From assembly GCF_001279005.1 (NCBI RefSeq), contig NZ_LGCN01000177.1, forward strand, positions 1-64,000: a stretch of DNA of 64,000 nucleotides. The letters run 5' to 3'. Source of the DNA: Streptomyces caelestis. Lineage in GTDB: Bacteria > Actinomycetota > Actinomycetes > Streptomycetales > Streptomycetaceae. Below are positions 40,141 through 48,885 of this stretch, in pieces. A program made the position numbers and the translations under genes. Every line of letters starts with the position of its first letter. Within the stretch, counting starts at the first letter, position 1. A model generated the notes under the pieces. That model had not been told where the DNA came from and did not search any database. It was given only the letters and a program-made list of their open reading frames with translations.

Positions 40141-40395
40141 TCAGCTCGGACAGCCCGTCCAGCCGGCCGTGCGCCTCCGCCGCACTCGGCGGATGGTCTT
40201 GTCGGCCGCCGCGACCAGGTGCAGCCGGGCCAGGACCCGCACCAGCGGCCGCGGCCGCGGCGGCGGCATCACCGGCCGGGTCGGGTCGAGGGTCTCGTCG
40301 CCACCGGGGAGGAACAGCGGCATCACCGCCCGGCCGAGCCCCGGCACCGCCACGAGCAGCACCGCCGGCGACTCGACGTGACCGGAGCCGCGCAC
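40141..40395 (-). pseudogene. degenerate minus-strand coding region (39971-40405)
   Basis: In the 438-base gap between the hydrolase and the prim-pol-like gene one frame reads MRGSGHVESPAVLLVAVPGL with LVRVLARLHLVAAADKTIRR and stops at 40141. Another minus frame takes over downstream as LDGLSELIIAGGSAPALVTA with AVAHGGAAFAVGVLAVPPAL, a membrane-like sequence, and reaches the end of the hydrolase gene. Together they look like one gene broken by a frameshift. No family is recognised and neither half is well supported alone. Confidence 0.3.
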
Positions 40396-40408
40396 ACCGG
40401 CAGGCGCC

Positions 40409-41062
40409 CTACCGATCCCGGCCGCACGCGTAGGCCAGCGGCGGGATCAGCTCCGCCACGTCCGGCAGCCACCGGTTCGCGTCCGTGGGCCGGCAGGCCC
40501 ACTGCACGGCCCCCCGGCACCCGACCCGGGTGGGCGGCGCGGCCACGTACGCCCCCTCCCCGAGGACCGTCAGGTCGATCGAGGACGACGCCCACCCCAG
40601 CCCGCGCAGCAGCCCCGGCACCTTCGCCGCAGCCCCCGGCAGCACGAAGAACTCCATCCGCCGGTCCGGCGTCAGCGTGACCGGCCCCCGCGCCGACCCC
40701 AACCGCTCCATCCGCGCGAGCGCCAGGAACCCCGCGGTCTCCGGCACGGAGACCGCGTCGAACGTCCGCCCGGTGGGCAGCAGGATCGACGCGGCCGGTC
40801 GCTCCCGCCACATCCGGCGGGCGACGGTCGCGCTGCCGGTCGCCCCGGCCGCCCAGTCCGGGCGGGCCGGGTGCGCGCCGGGCGCGGGACACGCGGCGTC
40901 ACCGCACGAGCAGCGCTGCACCCCCGCGCCGGCCTCCAGCCAGGTGCCCGGGCACACGTCCCAGTGCCGCTCCTCGGTGTAGCGAACGGCGGTGTCCAGC
41001 AGCGATTCCCCGCGCTGCTTCGGGATCTGTACGGCCTCGGCGCCCGCGATCGTCTCTTCCAC
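40409..41062 (-). CDS. bifunctional DNA primase/polymerase (prim-pol) N-terminal-domain protein
   Basis: 217 residues from a GTG at 41062 (MEETIAGAEAVQIPKQRGES); a longer form from GTG 41086 is possible. Conserved pieces are RYTEERHWDVCPGTWLEAG, the Cys cluster CSCGDAACPAPGAHPARPDW, ASILLPTGRTFDAV, RRMEFFVLPGAA and GEGAYVAAPP, which belong to the streptomycete stand-alone prim-pol-like family. The catalytic DxD of real prim-pols is not visible, so it is probably not an active polymerase. It is divergent from the regulator at 41378. Confidence 0.8.
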   Translation of the reverse strand: MEETIAGAEAVQIPKQRGESLLDTAVRYTEERHWDVCPGTWLEAGAGVQRCSCGDAACPAPGAHPARPDWAAGATGSATVARRMWRERPAASILLPTGRTFDAVSVPETAGFLALARMERLGSARGPVTLTPDRRMEFFVLPGAAAKVPGLLRGLGWASSSIDLTVLGEGAYVAAPPTRVGCRGAVQWACRPTDANRWLPDVAELIPPLAYACGRDR

Positions 41063-41103
41063 GATGAACACAACTACGGCCGTCACCAGGGGTTACGCCC
41101 GCC

Positions 41104-41150
41104 CCCATGCGCGGGGGAGGAGCACCGGTTCCCCGTTCGGGGCGCATGGG
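41104..41150. promoter_or_regulatory. nested inverted repeats in the divergent regulator promoter
   Basis: CCCATGCGC (41104-41112) pairs with GCGCATGGG (41142-41150). Within the loop CCCCG-TT-CGGGG forms a second stem (41131-41142). It lies in the 315-base gap between the divergent prim-pol-like and regulator genes. Nothing else is evident there except a lower-GC stretch at 41225-41290. Confidence 0.4.
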
Positions 41151-41377
41151 TGCATCCGCGGGGGCGCGCGGGAGGATCCGCCTCCCCGGTGGGTAACCAG
41201 GAGGGGGGCCGGCAACCGCCGTTACCCCGGCAATCCTCACATGTCCCGCATTGTCCGTACTTCAGCGGGGCATTGATCTTCCCGGCCGCACTTCTCGCCG
41301 GGACGTGGGACGTACGGCCGCGGAAGACACGTCAACCCGGTGCGTGGGCAGGGCACCGCAGCCTCAGGGGGTACGCC

Positions 41378-42763
41378 ATGGCCGCAAGGCCTCTCGTCGC
41401 GCGGCAGCCGAACGAACGGCTGCAGGCGCTCATCCAGGAAGCCGGATGCTCCAACGCCGGGCTGGCCCGCAGGGTCAACATGTGCGGCGCCGAGCACGGC
41501 CTCGACCTGCGCTACGACAAGACGTCGGTGGCGCGCTGGCTGCGCGGACAGCAGCCGCGGGGCCGGGCGCCGGCGATCATCGCGGAGGCACTGGGCCGCA
41601 AACTGGGCCGTACGGTCACGATCGACGAGATCGGCATGGCCAACGGCAAGAACCTCGCCTCGGGCGTCGGCCTCCAGTTCTCGCCGACGGTACTGGGGGC
41701 CATCGAGCAGGTCTGCGAGCTGTGGCGCAGCGACGTGGGGCGGCGGGACTTCCTGGCCGGGTCCTCCGTCGCCGCCTCCGCGCTGGTGGAGCCCAGCCGG
41801 GACTGGCTGATCTCCGCCCCCGACGGGCAGGTGGCGCGCTCCGCCGGGCCCCGCGTGGGCCAGTCCGACGTGGCGGCCGTACGGTCCATGACACAGGCGC
41901 TGGTGGACCTGGACCACCAGTACGGCAGCGGGCACGTGCGCCCGGTCGTGGTCCACTACCTCAACAGCGTCGTCTCGGGGCTGCTGGCGGGGTCGTACCG
42001 CGAGGCCGTGGGGCGCGACCTGTTCGCGGCGGTCGCGCGGCTGACCGAACTCGCCGGGTACATGGCCGTCGACACCGGGCAGCCGGGCCTCGCCCAGCGC
42101 TACTACATCCAGGCGCTGCGGCTGGCGCAGGCGGCCGGGGACCGCGGATACGGCGGATACGTGCTCGCCGCCTCCATGAGCCACCTGGCCGCGCAGCTCG
42201 GAAACCCGCGGGAGATCGCCCAGTTGGCGCGCGCGGCGCAGGAGGGCGCGCGGGGGCGCGTGACACCCCGCGCGGAGGCGATGTTCCACGCGGCGGAGGC
42301 GCGCGGGCACGCGCTGATGGGCGACGTGCACGCCGCGCAGACGGCGGCGGGGCGCGCGTTGAGCGCCATGGAAGCCGTCGATCCGGCCTCGGGCGACGAC
42401 CCGGTGTGGATCGCGCACTTCGACGAGGCCTATCTGGCCGACGAGTTGGCGCACTGCCACCGGGACCTCGGCCAGGCGGAGGCCGCCGCGCGGTACGCCC
42501 GCCAGGCGCTGGACGGACATCCGGCGTCGCGGGCGCGGCGGCGGGCGATCGGCCATGTGCTGCTGGCCACCGCGCAGGTGCAGCAGCGGGAGATCGAACA
42601 GGCCTGCAGCACGGGCCTGAAGGCGGTGGAACTGCTCGACGGGATCCGGTCCGACCGGGGCGCCGAGTACCTGGAGGACCTCCAGCAGCGCCTCGAGCCG
42701 TACCGGGAGGAGTCGGTGGTAAGGGAGTTCGGGGCGCGGATGGAGCTCCAGACGGCGGCGTGA
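41378..42763 (+). CDS. helix-turn-helix / tetratricopeptide-repeat transcriptional regulator
   Basis: 461 residues from the ATG at 41378 with AGGGGG seven bases upstream. The N-terminal DNA-binding region has QPNERLQALIQEAGCSNAGL, then RYDKTSVARWLRGQQPRGRA. A linker with RRDFLAGSSVAASALV follows, then helical TPR repeats from about 200 to 440 (AQRYYIQALRLAQAAGDRGY; AAARYARQALDGHP). This is the NsdA-like class of Streptomyces developmental regulators, several of which affect sporulation or antibiotic onset. Ligand unknown; TPRs suggest a peptide or protein partner. Confidence 0.85.
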   Translation: MAARPLVARQPNERLQALIQEAGCSNAGLARRVNMCGAEHGLDLRYDKTSVARWLRGQQPRGRAPAIIAEALGRKLGRTVTIDEIGMANGKNLASGVGLQFSPTVLGAIEQVCELWRSDVGRRDFLAGSSVAASALVEPSRDWLISAPDGQVARSAGPRVGQSDVAAVRSMTQALVDLDHQYGSGHVRPVVVHYLNSVVSGLLAGSYREAVGRDLFAAVARLTELAGYMAVDTGQPGLAQRYYIQALRLAQAAGDRGYGGYVLAASMSHLAAQLGNPREIAQLARAAQEGARGRVTPRAEAMFHAAEARGHALMGDVHAAQTAAGRALSAMEAVDPASGDDPVWIAHFDEAYLADELAHCHRDLGQAEAAARYARQALDGHPASRARRRAIGHVLLATAQVQQREIEQACSTGLKAVELLDGIRSDRGAEYLEDLQQRLEPYREESVVREFGARMELQTAA

Positions 42764-42940
42764 CGCCCGTGACGTGAAGCCGGGAAGGCGGGGAGGTGAC
42801 GTGAACGGCGTGCGGTGACCCGGTTTTGTCACCGCGCTCACCGGGCAGGAGGTCAGGTCCTGTGCTGCGTGGCACCGGACTCCGGGGACCCGGTAGCGTG
42901 AGCCGACGATTCACAAGGTCCCCCATTGGTAGGAGTCCCG

Positions 42941-44671
42941 GTGACGCAGAGTGGACAGGGCGAGGAGCCCTCGGCGCGCCCCGCGCGCGAAGGCATCGTG
43001 CTGCCCTCCGACGGTGGTGAACCCCTGCTGCCGGGCATGACGACCGGACCGGTCGCCCCCGGCGGCAGCGCGGACGGCCGGGACTCCGGCGGCGGGTTCC
43101 CCGCCTCGGCCCCGCCCGGCGGCCAGACCTGGGGCACGTCGTGGGGCCCCGGGCAGCAGAGCCCGCCGCCCGGCCAGGGCTGGCAGCACCCGTCCGACGG
43201 CGGGTGGGGCGCCCCGGAGCCGTCCCCGTGGGGCGCGCAGTACCCGCCCGCCCCCGCCCAGGGCGGCGGCCCCGGCCCGCTCCCGCCCGAGGGCGCGCCG
43301 ACCCACGGCGGCCACCCCCCGTACGGCGCCGGCGACGCCTACGGCGGACACGGGAACGACGCCGCGCCGTCGCACCTGCCGCAGCCGGGCGCCGGGTACG
43401 GCGGGACCACCCCGCCCGGCCCGCACGGAGACGTTCCGCACGGCGGCGCCGACCCGTACGCCGCCGCCCGGAGCGGCTACGGCGCCCCCCAGTACCCGCC
43501 GGCCGCCGCGCCCGACGGATCGGAAGGCGTCACCCAGTACATGCCGCCGGTGCCCGCCGGCGGCGACGAGGGCGCGACGCAGTTCATCCCCCCGGTGCCC
43601 GCCGGCGCCGACGAGGGGGCGACGCAGCTCATACCCCCGGTGAACCCGGGCGCGCTGCCGCCCGAGATGCCCGCGCACGGCTCCGAGGCGGGCGGATACC
43701 CGGGCGCGTCCCCGCAGAACGCGTCCGGCGCGGGCCCCCTGCCGACCGCCGGCCACCCCGACGCCGAGGCCACCCAGTACATCGCCCCCGTCACCGACCA
43801 GCCGCCCGGACAGCCCTACGGCGCCCCGCCGCCCGGCGACGGCGACCGGCAGCCGCCCGCCGAGTTCGACAACCTCTTCCGCAGCGACGCCGGCGGCCCG
43901 GCCGGATCCACCCAGCAGCTCCCGCGCGTGGAGCACGGGCAGCCCGCCCGGGGATCCCACACCCCGCCCGGCGGCCCGACCGGACCCACCGCCCCCGCCG
44001 GCGGCCGGGGCGGCCGGGGCGGACGCGGCAGTGGCCGCACCGGCTCCCGCGTGCCGCTCATCGCGGCGGTCGGCGTCGGCATCGCCGTGCTCGGCGTCGG
44101 CGCGGGCGCGCTGCTCGGCAACCCGGGCGGCGACGACGGCGGCGACAGCGACGGCCAGACCGTGTCCGCCACCGCGCCCGCGAGCGGGGAGGCCTCCCCG
44201 TCGCCGTCCGTCGACCCGGTCCGTGAGCAGGCCGTCGCACTGGACGGGCTGCTGGCCGACAGCGGCGACAGCCGGACCACCGTGATCAACGCGGTCGCCG
44301 ATGTGAAGGCCTGCCGCGACCTGGGCCGGGCGGCCGCGGACCTGCGGGAGGCGGCCGGGCAGCGCACCCAGCTGGTGACCGACCTCACCGGCCTGTCCGT
44401 GGACAAGCTGCCGGACCACGAGGCGCTGACCACCGCGCTCACCAAGGCGTGGGAGGCGTCGGCGTCGGCCGACAACCACTACGCGGCCTGGGCCGACCAG
44501 ACCGCCGGCAAGAAGGGCTGCAAGAAGGGCCAGGCCCGCACGACCGGCCAGACCCAGGCCGGCAACCGGGCCAGCGTCACCGCGACCGCCGAGAAGAAGA
44601 AGGCCGCCGAGCTGTGGAACGCGATCGCCAAGCGGTACGGCCTGACCGAACGCCAGCCGACCCAGCTCTGA
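42941..44671 (+). CDS. Pro/Gly-rich single-pass membrane protein
   Basis: 576 residues from a GTG at 42941 behind AGGAG. Residues 1-370 are a disordered cytoplasmic tail rich in Pro, Gly and Tyr, with repeats ATQYMPPVPAGGDEG, ATQFIPPVPAGADEG, ATQLIPPVNPG and later ATQYIAPV. A transmembrane helix VPLIAAVGVGIAVLGVGAGA is near 375-395. The outer domain of about 180 residues is helical with Cys pairs in VKACRDLGRAA and GKKGCKKGQ. Thr in the repeats could be kinase targets. Function unknown. Confidence 0.8.
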   Translation: MTQSGQGEEPSARPAREGIVLPSDGGEPLLPGMTTGPVAPGGSADGRDSGGGFPASAPPGGQTWGTSWGPGQQSPPPGQGWQHPSDGGWGAPEPSPWGAQYPPAPAQGGGPGPLPPEGAPTHGGHPPYGAGDAYGGHGNDAAPSHLPQPGAGYGGTTPPGPHGDVPHGGADPYAAARSGYGAPQYPPAAAPDGSEGVTQYMPPVPAGGDEGATQFIPPVPAGADEGATQLIPPVNPGALPPEMPAHGSEAGGYPGASPQNASGAGPLPTAGHPDAEATQYIAPVTDQPPGQPYGAPPPGDGDRQPPAEFDNLFRSDAGGPAGSTQQLPRVEHGQPARGSHTPPGGPTGPTAPAGGRGGRGGRGSGRTGSRVPLIAAVGVGIAVLGVGAGALLGNPGGDDGGDSDGQTVSATAPASGEASPSPSVDPVREQAVALDGLLADSGDSRTTVINAVADVKACRDLGRAAADLREAAGQRTQLVTDLTGLSVDKLPDHEALTTALTKAWEASASADNHYAAWADQTAGKKGCKKGQARTTGQTQAGNRASVTATAEKKKAAELWNAIAKRYGLTERQPTQL

Positions 44672-44685
44672 GCGGACACCGCCGG

Positions 44686-44719
44686 CCCGCGGTCCCGCCC
44701 GGCCGGGCGGGACCGCGGG
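44686..44719. terminator. bidirectional terminator, 15-bp perfect stem
   Basis: CCCGCGGTCCCGCCC (44686-44700) and its exact complement (44705-44719) flank GGCC. The right arm touches the stop codon of the convergent binding-protein gene (44720). It is one of the strongest hairpins in the window. Confidence 0.88.
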
Positions 44720-46030
44720 TCAGCCCAGGTCCGCTTCCCGCAGTGTCCTCGTCACGTCGGTGAAGCCCTCGCGGGCCGCGACCAGCCGGCCGTCCCTGAC
44801 CACCTGGAGGGTCACGTTCGCGTTGACCAGGCGGGGGAAACCGACGGCGGCGAGCTCGTCCTGGAAGTTCCACCGCAGGGTGGGCGTGAGCCCGCCCGTG
44901 GTGACCTTCAGCCCGCCGTCCAGCGCCCCGCTCACCGTGTCGGCGCTCACCTCGCCGTCCCCCAGCGACTCGACGACCTGCTTGAACACGGTGTAGGCGA
45001 TCCAGGTGGTCTGCACCCCGGCGTCCGCGGCGTCGATCCGGTTGTCGCCGAACGCCTCCTCCTCGATCACCTTCTTCATCGGGTCCCAGCGGGCGTCCCC
45101 CGCCGCCGGGTACCAGCCGGTGACGTACGACCCCTCGTACGGCCCCGACGCCCCGCCGGACGCGTCGATCGTCGTCTGGTCGACGCTGCCCAGCACGGTC
45201 GCGGTGCGCACCTCGGGGTGGTCGGCGCGGGCCCGGCGGAAGGAGTCCATGAAGGTGTTCGTGCGGTCGCCGAGGGCGGGCACCACACAGCCCCGTCCGG
45301 CCGCGTCCGCGGTGGCGCGCTCCAGGGCCTGCTGCGCCTGGCCGTTGTACGAGGTGGCGTCCTCCGCCGCCCGCTGGTCCCCGGACGGCGCGTGCCCGCC
45401 CGCCTCCAGGCCCGAGTCGAGCAGCGGCGGCAGCTGGTCGCCCGCGATGGTGTCGGGCCTGATCAGGGTGACCGGCCCGCAGCCGTCGGCCAGGGTGCGG
45501 CCGAGACCGGCCAGCAGCGCCGGCTGGCCGCCGTTGACGGGGTAGGACAGGGGACTGGTGAACTCGTCGGTGGTGATGCCGTAACCGCCGATGTACGGGA
45601 TGCCGGCGCCCTCCAGGGTGGGCAGGAACGAGTCGGCGTGCTGGCTGTAGGAGCCGACGACCGCGACGGCGTTCTCCTGGACCGCGCGCCGGGCGCACCG
45701 TGCGACGGTCACGGTGTCGTTCTTGTCGTTGCAGGTCAGCACGGTGAGCCGACGCCCGTTGACACCGCCCTGGGAGTTGACCCAGCGGGCGTAGGCCTCG
45801 GCGAGCGCGGGCATCCCGGGCTTGTTGGTGGCCCTGGTGTCCTGGGGCGCCCACGTCATCACGGTGATGGGGTCGTCCGCGGAACTCCCCGTGGAGCCGG
45901 GGACGACCCCGCACCCGGTGACGAGCGACGCGCACGCCGCCAGCGCGCCCGCGCTCAGGGCGCCGGCTCTGACGGGCCGGTGGAGGAGGCGGGGGAGGAC
46001 AATACTGCGGATGCGTCGCCTGCCGGTCAT
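44720..46030 (-). CDS. branched-chain amino acid-type ABC solute-binding lipoprotein
   Basis: About 436 residues from the ATG at 46030 (a GTG lies six bases upstream). The lipoprotein signal peptide ends ALAACASLVTGC with lipobox Leu-Val-Thr-Gly-Cys. The mature part is a periplasmic-binding-protein type I fold (Peripla_BP_6): TWAPQDTRATNKPGMPALAE, GGVNGRRLTVLTCND, AVVGSYSQHADSFLPTLEGA. No permease or ATPase gene is adjacent, so it may be an orphan receptor or sensor. It is divergent from the gene at 46203. Confidence 0.87.
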   Translation of the reverse strand: MTGRRRIRSIVLPRLLHRPVRAGALSAGALAACASLVTGCGVVPGSTGSSADDPITVMTWAPQDTRATNKPGMPALAEAYARWVNSQGGVNGRRLTVLTCNDKNDTVTVARCARRAVQENAVAVVGSYSQHADSFLPTLEGAGIPYIGGYGITTDEFTSPLSYPVNGGQPALLAGLGRTLADGCGPVTLIRPDTIAGDQLPPLLDSGLEAGGHAPSGDQRAAEDATSYNGQAQQALERATADAAGRGCVVPALGDRTNTFMDSFRRARADHPEVRTATVLGSVDQTTIDASGGASGPYEGSYVTGWYPAAGDARWDPMKKVIEEEAFGDNRIDAADAGVQTTWIAYTVFKQVVESLGDGEVSADTVSGALDGGLKVTTGGLTPTLRWNFQDELAAVGFPRLVNANVTLQVVRDGRLVAAREGFTDVTRTLREADLG

Positions 46031-46202
46031 GCTCACGCACGATTCCGCCACACCGCCAACCCCGGAGTGACCCTTGGCCGACGGAGGGTGACACGGAGGT
46101 GAATTGCGGGGTCCGCTACCACCCGTGCGGGGCGGAAACGTACGATCGACGATCGTGCAAGGTTCGGAGAACTCTTCCCGTCGCGGCCGTCGCTCCTCCA
46201 CC

Positions 46203-46649
46203 ATGGGCGGCATGCCACTCAACGACATGCCGTGGTGGCGCTGGCGCAGCAATGTGCGCTCCGCGCTGCACATGCTCTCCGACCCCGCCTTCCAGCGGGA
46301 CGTCTGGCTGGCCGGGGTCGACGGCTACGGCGACGTCACCGACGCCGTCTACCGGCTGGTCGAGGACACCTGGCTGGACAACTGGTCCGCCGAGAAGTAC
46401 GTCGGCACGATCTTCCGCGACTCCCAGGAGGCGGCGCTCGTCGACACCGCGGTGCTGCGCGTCCTGCGGATCATGCACCAGGTCGGCCCGGACGCGCCGG
46501 TGATCGCCTATCTCGAGCACGAGGGGTGGCCGGAGGCGGTGCGGGCGGCGCGGGACGCGCACGTGCGGATGGCGGCGAGCGACGGCGACGACCCCGACGC
46601 GCCGCCGAGCACCCTCGACGTGCTGCGGATCCTGACGCGGTCCGCGTAG
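46203..46649 (+). CDS. conserved actinobacterial hypothetical protein
   Basis: About 148 residues from ATG 46203 (MGGMPLNDMPWWRWRSNVRS). It is helical, soluble and Trp-rich at the N-terminus, with DVWLAGVDGYGDVTDAVYRL and VEDTWLDNWSAEKYVGTIFR; it ends LDVLRILTRSA. The frame remains open upstream to 46104 and a GTG at 46154 is another possible start; I saw no good RBS for any. I do not recognise a characterised family. It lies 46 bases before purU and may be co-transcribed with it. Confidence 0.7.
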   Translation: MGGMPLNDMPWWRWRSNVRSALHMLSDPAFQRDVWLAGVDGYGDVTDAVYRLVEDTWLDNWSAEKYVGTIFRDSQEAALVDTAVLRVLRIMHQVGPDAPVIAYLEHEGWPEAVRAARDAHVRMAASDGDDPDAPPSTLDVLRILTRSA

Positions 46650-46695
46650 CGGAAGGGCCGGCCGGCCGCGACCGCGTGTGTGGGACCCTTTTCGC

Positions 46696-47577
46696 ATGAG
46701 CGAGCAGTCCACCCGAGCCGCGGCCCCGGCCGACCAGTACGTCCTCACCCTGTCCTGCCCCGACAAGCAGGGCATCGTGCACGCCGTGTCCAGCTACCTC
46801 TTCATGACCGGCTGCAACATCGAGGACAGCCAGCAGTTCGGCGACCACGACACGGGGCTGTTCTTCATGCGCGTCCACTTCTCGGCGGACGCCCCGGTGA
46901 CCGTGGCGAAGCTGCGGGCGAGCTTCGCGGCGATCGGCGACTCCTTCCACATGGACTGGCGGATCAACCGGGCCGACGAGAAGATGCGCATCCTGCTCAT
47001 GGTCAGCAGGTTCGGGCACTGCCTGAACGACCTGCTGTTCCGCGCGCGGACCGGCGCGCTGCCGGTGGAGATCGCCGGGGTGGTGTCCAATCACACCGAC
47101 TTCGCCGAACTGGTGGCTTCGTACAACATCCCCTTCCACCACATCCCGGTGCCGAAGGACGGCAAGCCGGAGGCCGAGGCCCGGCTGCTGGAGATCGTGC
47201 GCGAGAACGACGTCGAACTCGTCGTCCTCGCCCGCTACATGCAGGTCCTCTCGGACGACCTGTGCAAGCAGCTCTCCGGGCGGATCATCAACATCCACCA
47301 CTCCTTCCTGCCGAGCTTCAAGGGCGCGAAGCCGTACCACCAGGCGCACGCGCGGGGTGTGAAGCTGATCGGCGCGACCGCGCACTACGTCACCGCCGAC
47401 CTCGACGAGGGGCCGATCATCGAGCAGGAGGTCGAGCGGGTGGGGCACGACGTCACGCCCGAGGGGCTCGTCGCGATCGGCCGGGACGTGGAGTGCCAGG
47501 CGCTGGCGCGGGCGGTGAAGTGGCATGCGGAGCGCCGCATCCTGCTCAACGGGCGGCGGACGGTGGTGTTCGCCTAG
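46696..47577 (+). CDS. purU: formyltetrahydrofolate deformylase
   Basis: 293 residues. An N-terminal ACT domain (YVLTLSCPDKQGIVHAVSSY, then NIEDSQQFGDHDTGLFFMRV) is followed by the formyltransferase-like catalytic domain with RILLMVSRFGHCLNDLL, the active-site triad region INIHHSFLPSFKGAKPYHQA and IGATAHYVTADLDEGPIIEQ. It hydrolyses 10-formyl-THF to formate and THF, balancing the one-carbon pool; the ACT domain senses Gly/Met. It lies between two unrelated units and is likely its own transcription unit. Confidence 0.95.
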   Translation: MSEQSTRAAAPADQYVLTLSCPDKQGIVHAVSSYLFMTGCNIEDSQQFGDHDTGLFFMRVHFSADAPVTVAKLRASFAAIGDSFHMDWRINRADEKMRILLMVSRFGHCLNDLLFRARTGALPVEIAGVVSNHTDFAELVASYNIPFHHIPVPKDGKPEAEARLLEIVRENDVELVVLARYMQVLSDDLCKQLSGRIINIHHSFLPSFKGAKPYHQAHARGVKLIGATAHYVTADLDEGPIIEQEVERVGHDVTPEGLVAIGRDVECQALARAVKWHAERRILLNGRRTVVFA

Positions 47578-47712
47578 GAGCACGGAGGGTTTCCGCTCCG
47601 TCGGCGGGCGCGGGTTCGTCGTGGCCTGTCGCGCCCACGCGGCGGAGTCGCATGTCGATACGGTCCCGCGCCCCTTCTCACCCGCGGCCGCCCGCGCTAC
47701 CGCGGCCCGCCC

Positions 47713-48885
47713 CTACATCCGGCTCATGCCGGCCGCCGCCATCAGCACGTCCCTGATGGCGGCGCGGTCCCCGACCTGCCCCACCGCGGCCTCCCGCGGC
47801 GGCACGTGTCCCGCAGCCAGCCGGCAGAACTCCGCCCCGTCCAGCGCGACGTGCGCCACCTCGTGCTCCGCGGAGCCCTTCGCGGCCGGGGAGTCGAGCG
47901 GGATCAGCCACTCGCCGCCGCCGGACCCCTCGATCTCCAGCCGCAGGCTGCGTCCCGGCTCCCCGGCGGCGACCAGGCGCCGTTCCACGGGGGAGGCCAG
48001 CCCGTGCAGCCGGCGGTGCTCGAGGACGGCCGGCAGCATCCGCGCGGCCAGGTCGACGATGCGGTGCAGGTGCCGTCCGGAGGGCGGGTCGTACGGGTAG
48101 TCCACCGCCTCGGCGATGTCCTCCGCGTGCACCCAGCACTCGAAGGCCCGGTCCAGCATCGCGTCGTGCAGCGGCAGCGCGTAGTCGCCGTACGACACCG
48201 GCAGCCGTCCGGCGCCGCCGTCCGCGAGGGACACCGTCCGCACGAGGTCGTGACTCTGCCTGCGCCAGGGCGCCCGTACGGAGCGGGTGGGCGGGAAGCG
48301 GGCGGCCCGCCAGTACGCCTCGGTGCGGTCCCACGGGGTGGGCCGGACGGCCGTGGCGTCGCCGAGCGGGTCGTCGAGGCCGAGGGCGACCGCGACCAGC
48401 CCGTCGACCGTCAGCAGGTGCGCGATGACCCCGGCGACGGTGGTGCGGCGGCTGCTCGCCTCGTCGGACTCGTACCAGCGCAGCCGCACCGGCGCGTGCC
48501 ACTCGGAGCCGCCGAAGTCCTGGAGCAGCGCGTCCAGCCGCGCGGTCTCGGCGTCGTAGGCGGCGGCCCACTCCGGCACGGGGGTGCGGGGCGGGCGCCG
48601 CTCCAGGCAGGACTCCAGGACGCGGGTGCGCAGGCCGGGGTCCAGGTCCAGGCTCTCGGGCCGCTGGAGCAGGCCGACCGCCGTGCGCAGCCGCAGCGCC
48701 TCGTCCGCGCAGGGGCCGCAGGCGCCGAGGTGCTCCTCGACGGCGGCCGCCTCCGCCGGCGCGCAGGCGGCCAGCGCCCAGGCGCCCAGCAGCGACTTCA
48801 GCACGTGGTGCTCCGGCACGAGCGGTCCGGGAGCCTCCCGCGGTGCGTCGTACGGCACGACGTGGCCGACGGGGTGCCCGCTCAC
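47713..48885 (-). CDS. zinc-finger anti-sigma factor fused to an MDMPI-fold domain
   Basis: 390 residues from a GTG at 48885 that overlaps the sigma-factor stop (GTGA). The N-terminus (about 20-75) is a ZAS-type anti-sigma domain with HLGACGPC (HxxxCxxC). From about 110 to 390 it is a DinB/MDMPI (mycothiol-dependent maleylpyruvate isomerase) fold, with the metal-ligand segments VIAHLLTVDGLV and FECWVHAEDIAEAV. The protein lacks a transmembrane helix, so it should be a cytoplasmic anti-sigma factor. The fused domain may sense mycothiol redox state or an electrophile. It is coupled to its sigma gene. Confidence 0.85.
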   Translation of the reverse strand: MSGHPVGHVVPYDAPREAPGPLVPEHHVLKSLLGAWALAACAPAEAAAVEEHLGACGPCADEALRLRTAVGLLQRPESLDLDPGLRTRVLESCLERRPPRTPVPEWAAAYDAETARLDALLQDFGGSEWHAPVRLRWYESDEASSRRTTVAGVIAHLLTVDGLVAVALGLDDPLGDATAVRPTPWDRTEAYWRAARFPPTRSVRAPWRRQSHDLVRTVSLADGGAGRLPVSYGDYALPLHDAMLDRAFECWVHAEDIAEAVDYPYDPPSGRHLHRIVDLAARMLPAVLEHRRLHGLASPVERRLVAAGEPGRSLRLEIEGSGGGEWLIPLDSPAAKGSAEHEVAHVALDGAEFCRLAAGHVPPREAAVGQVGDRAAIRDVLMAAAGMSRM

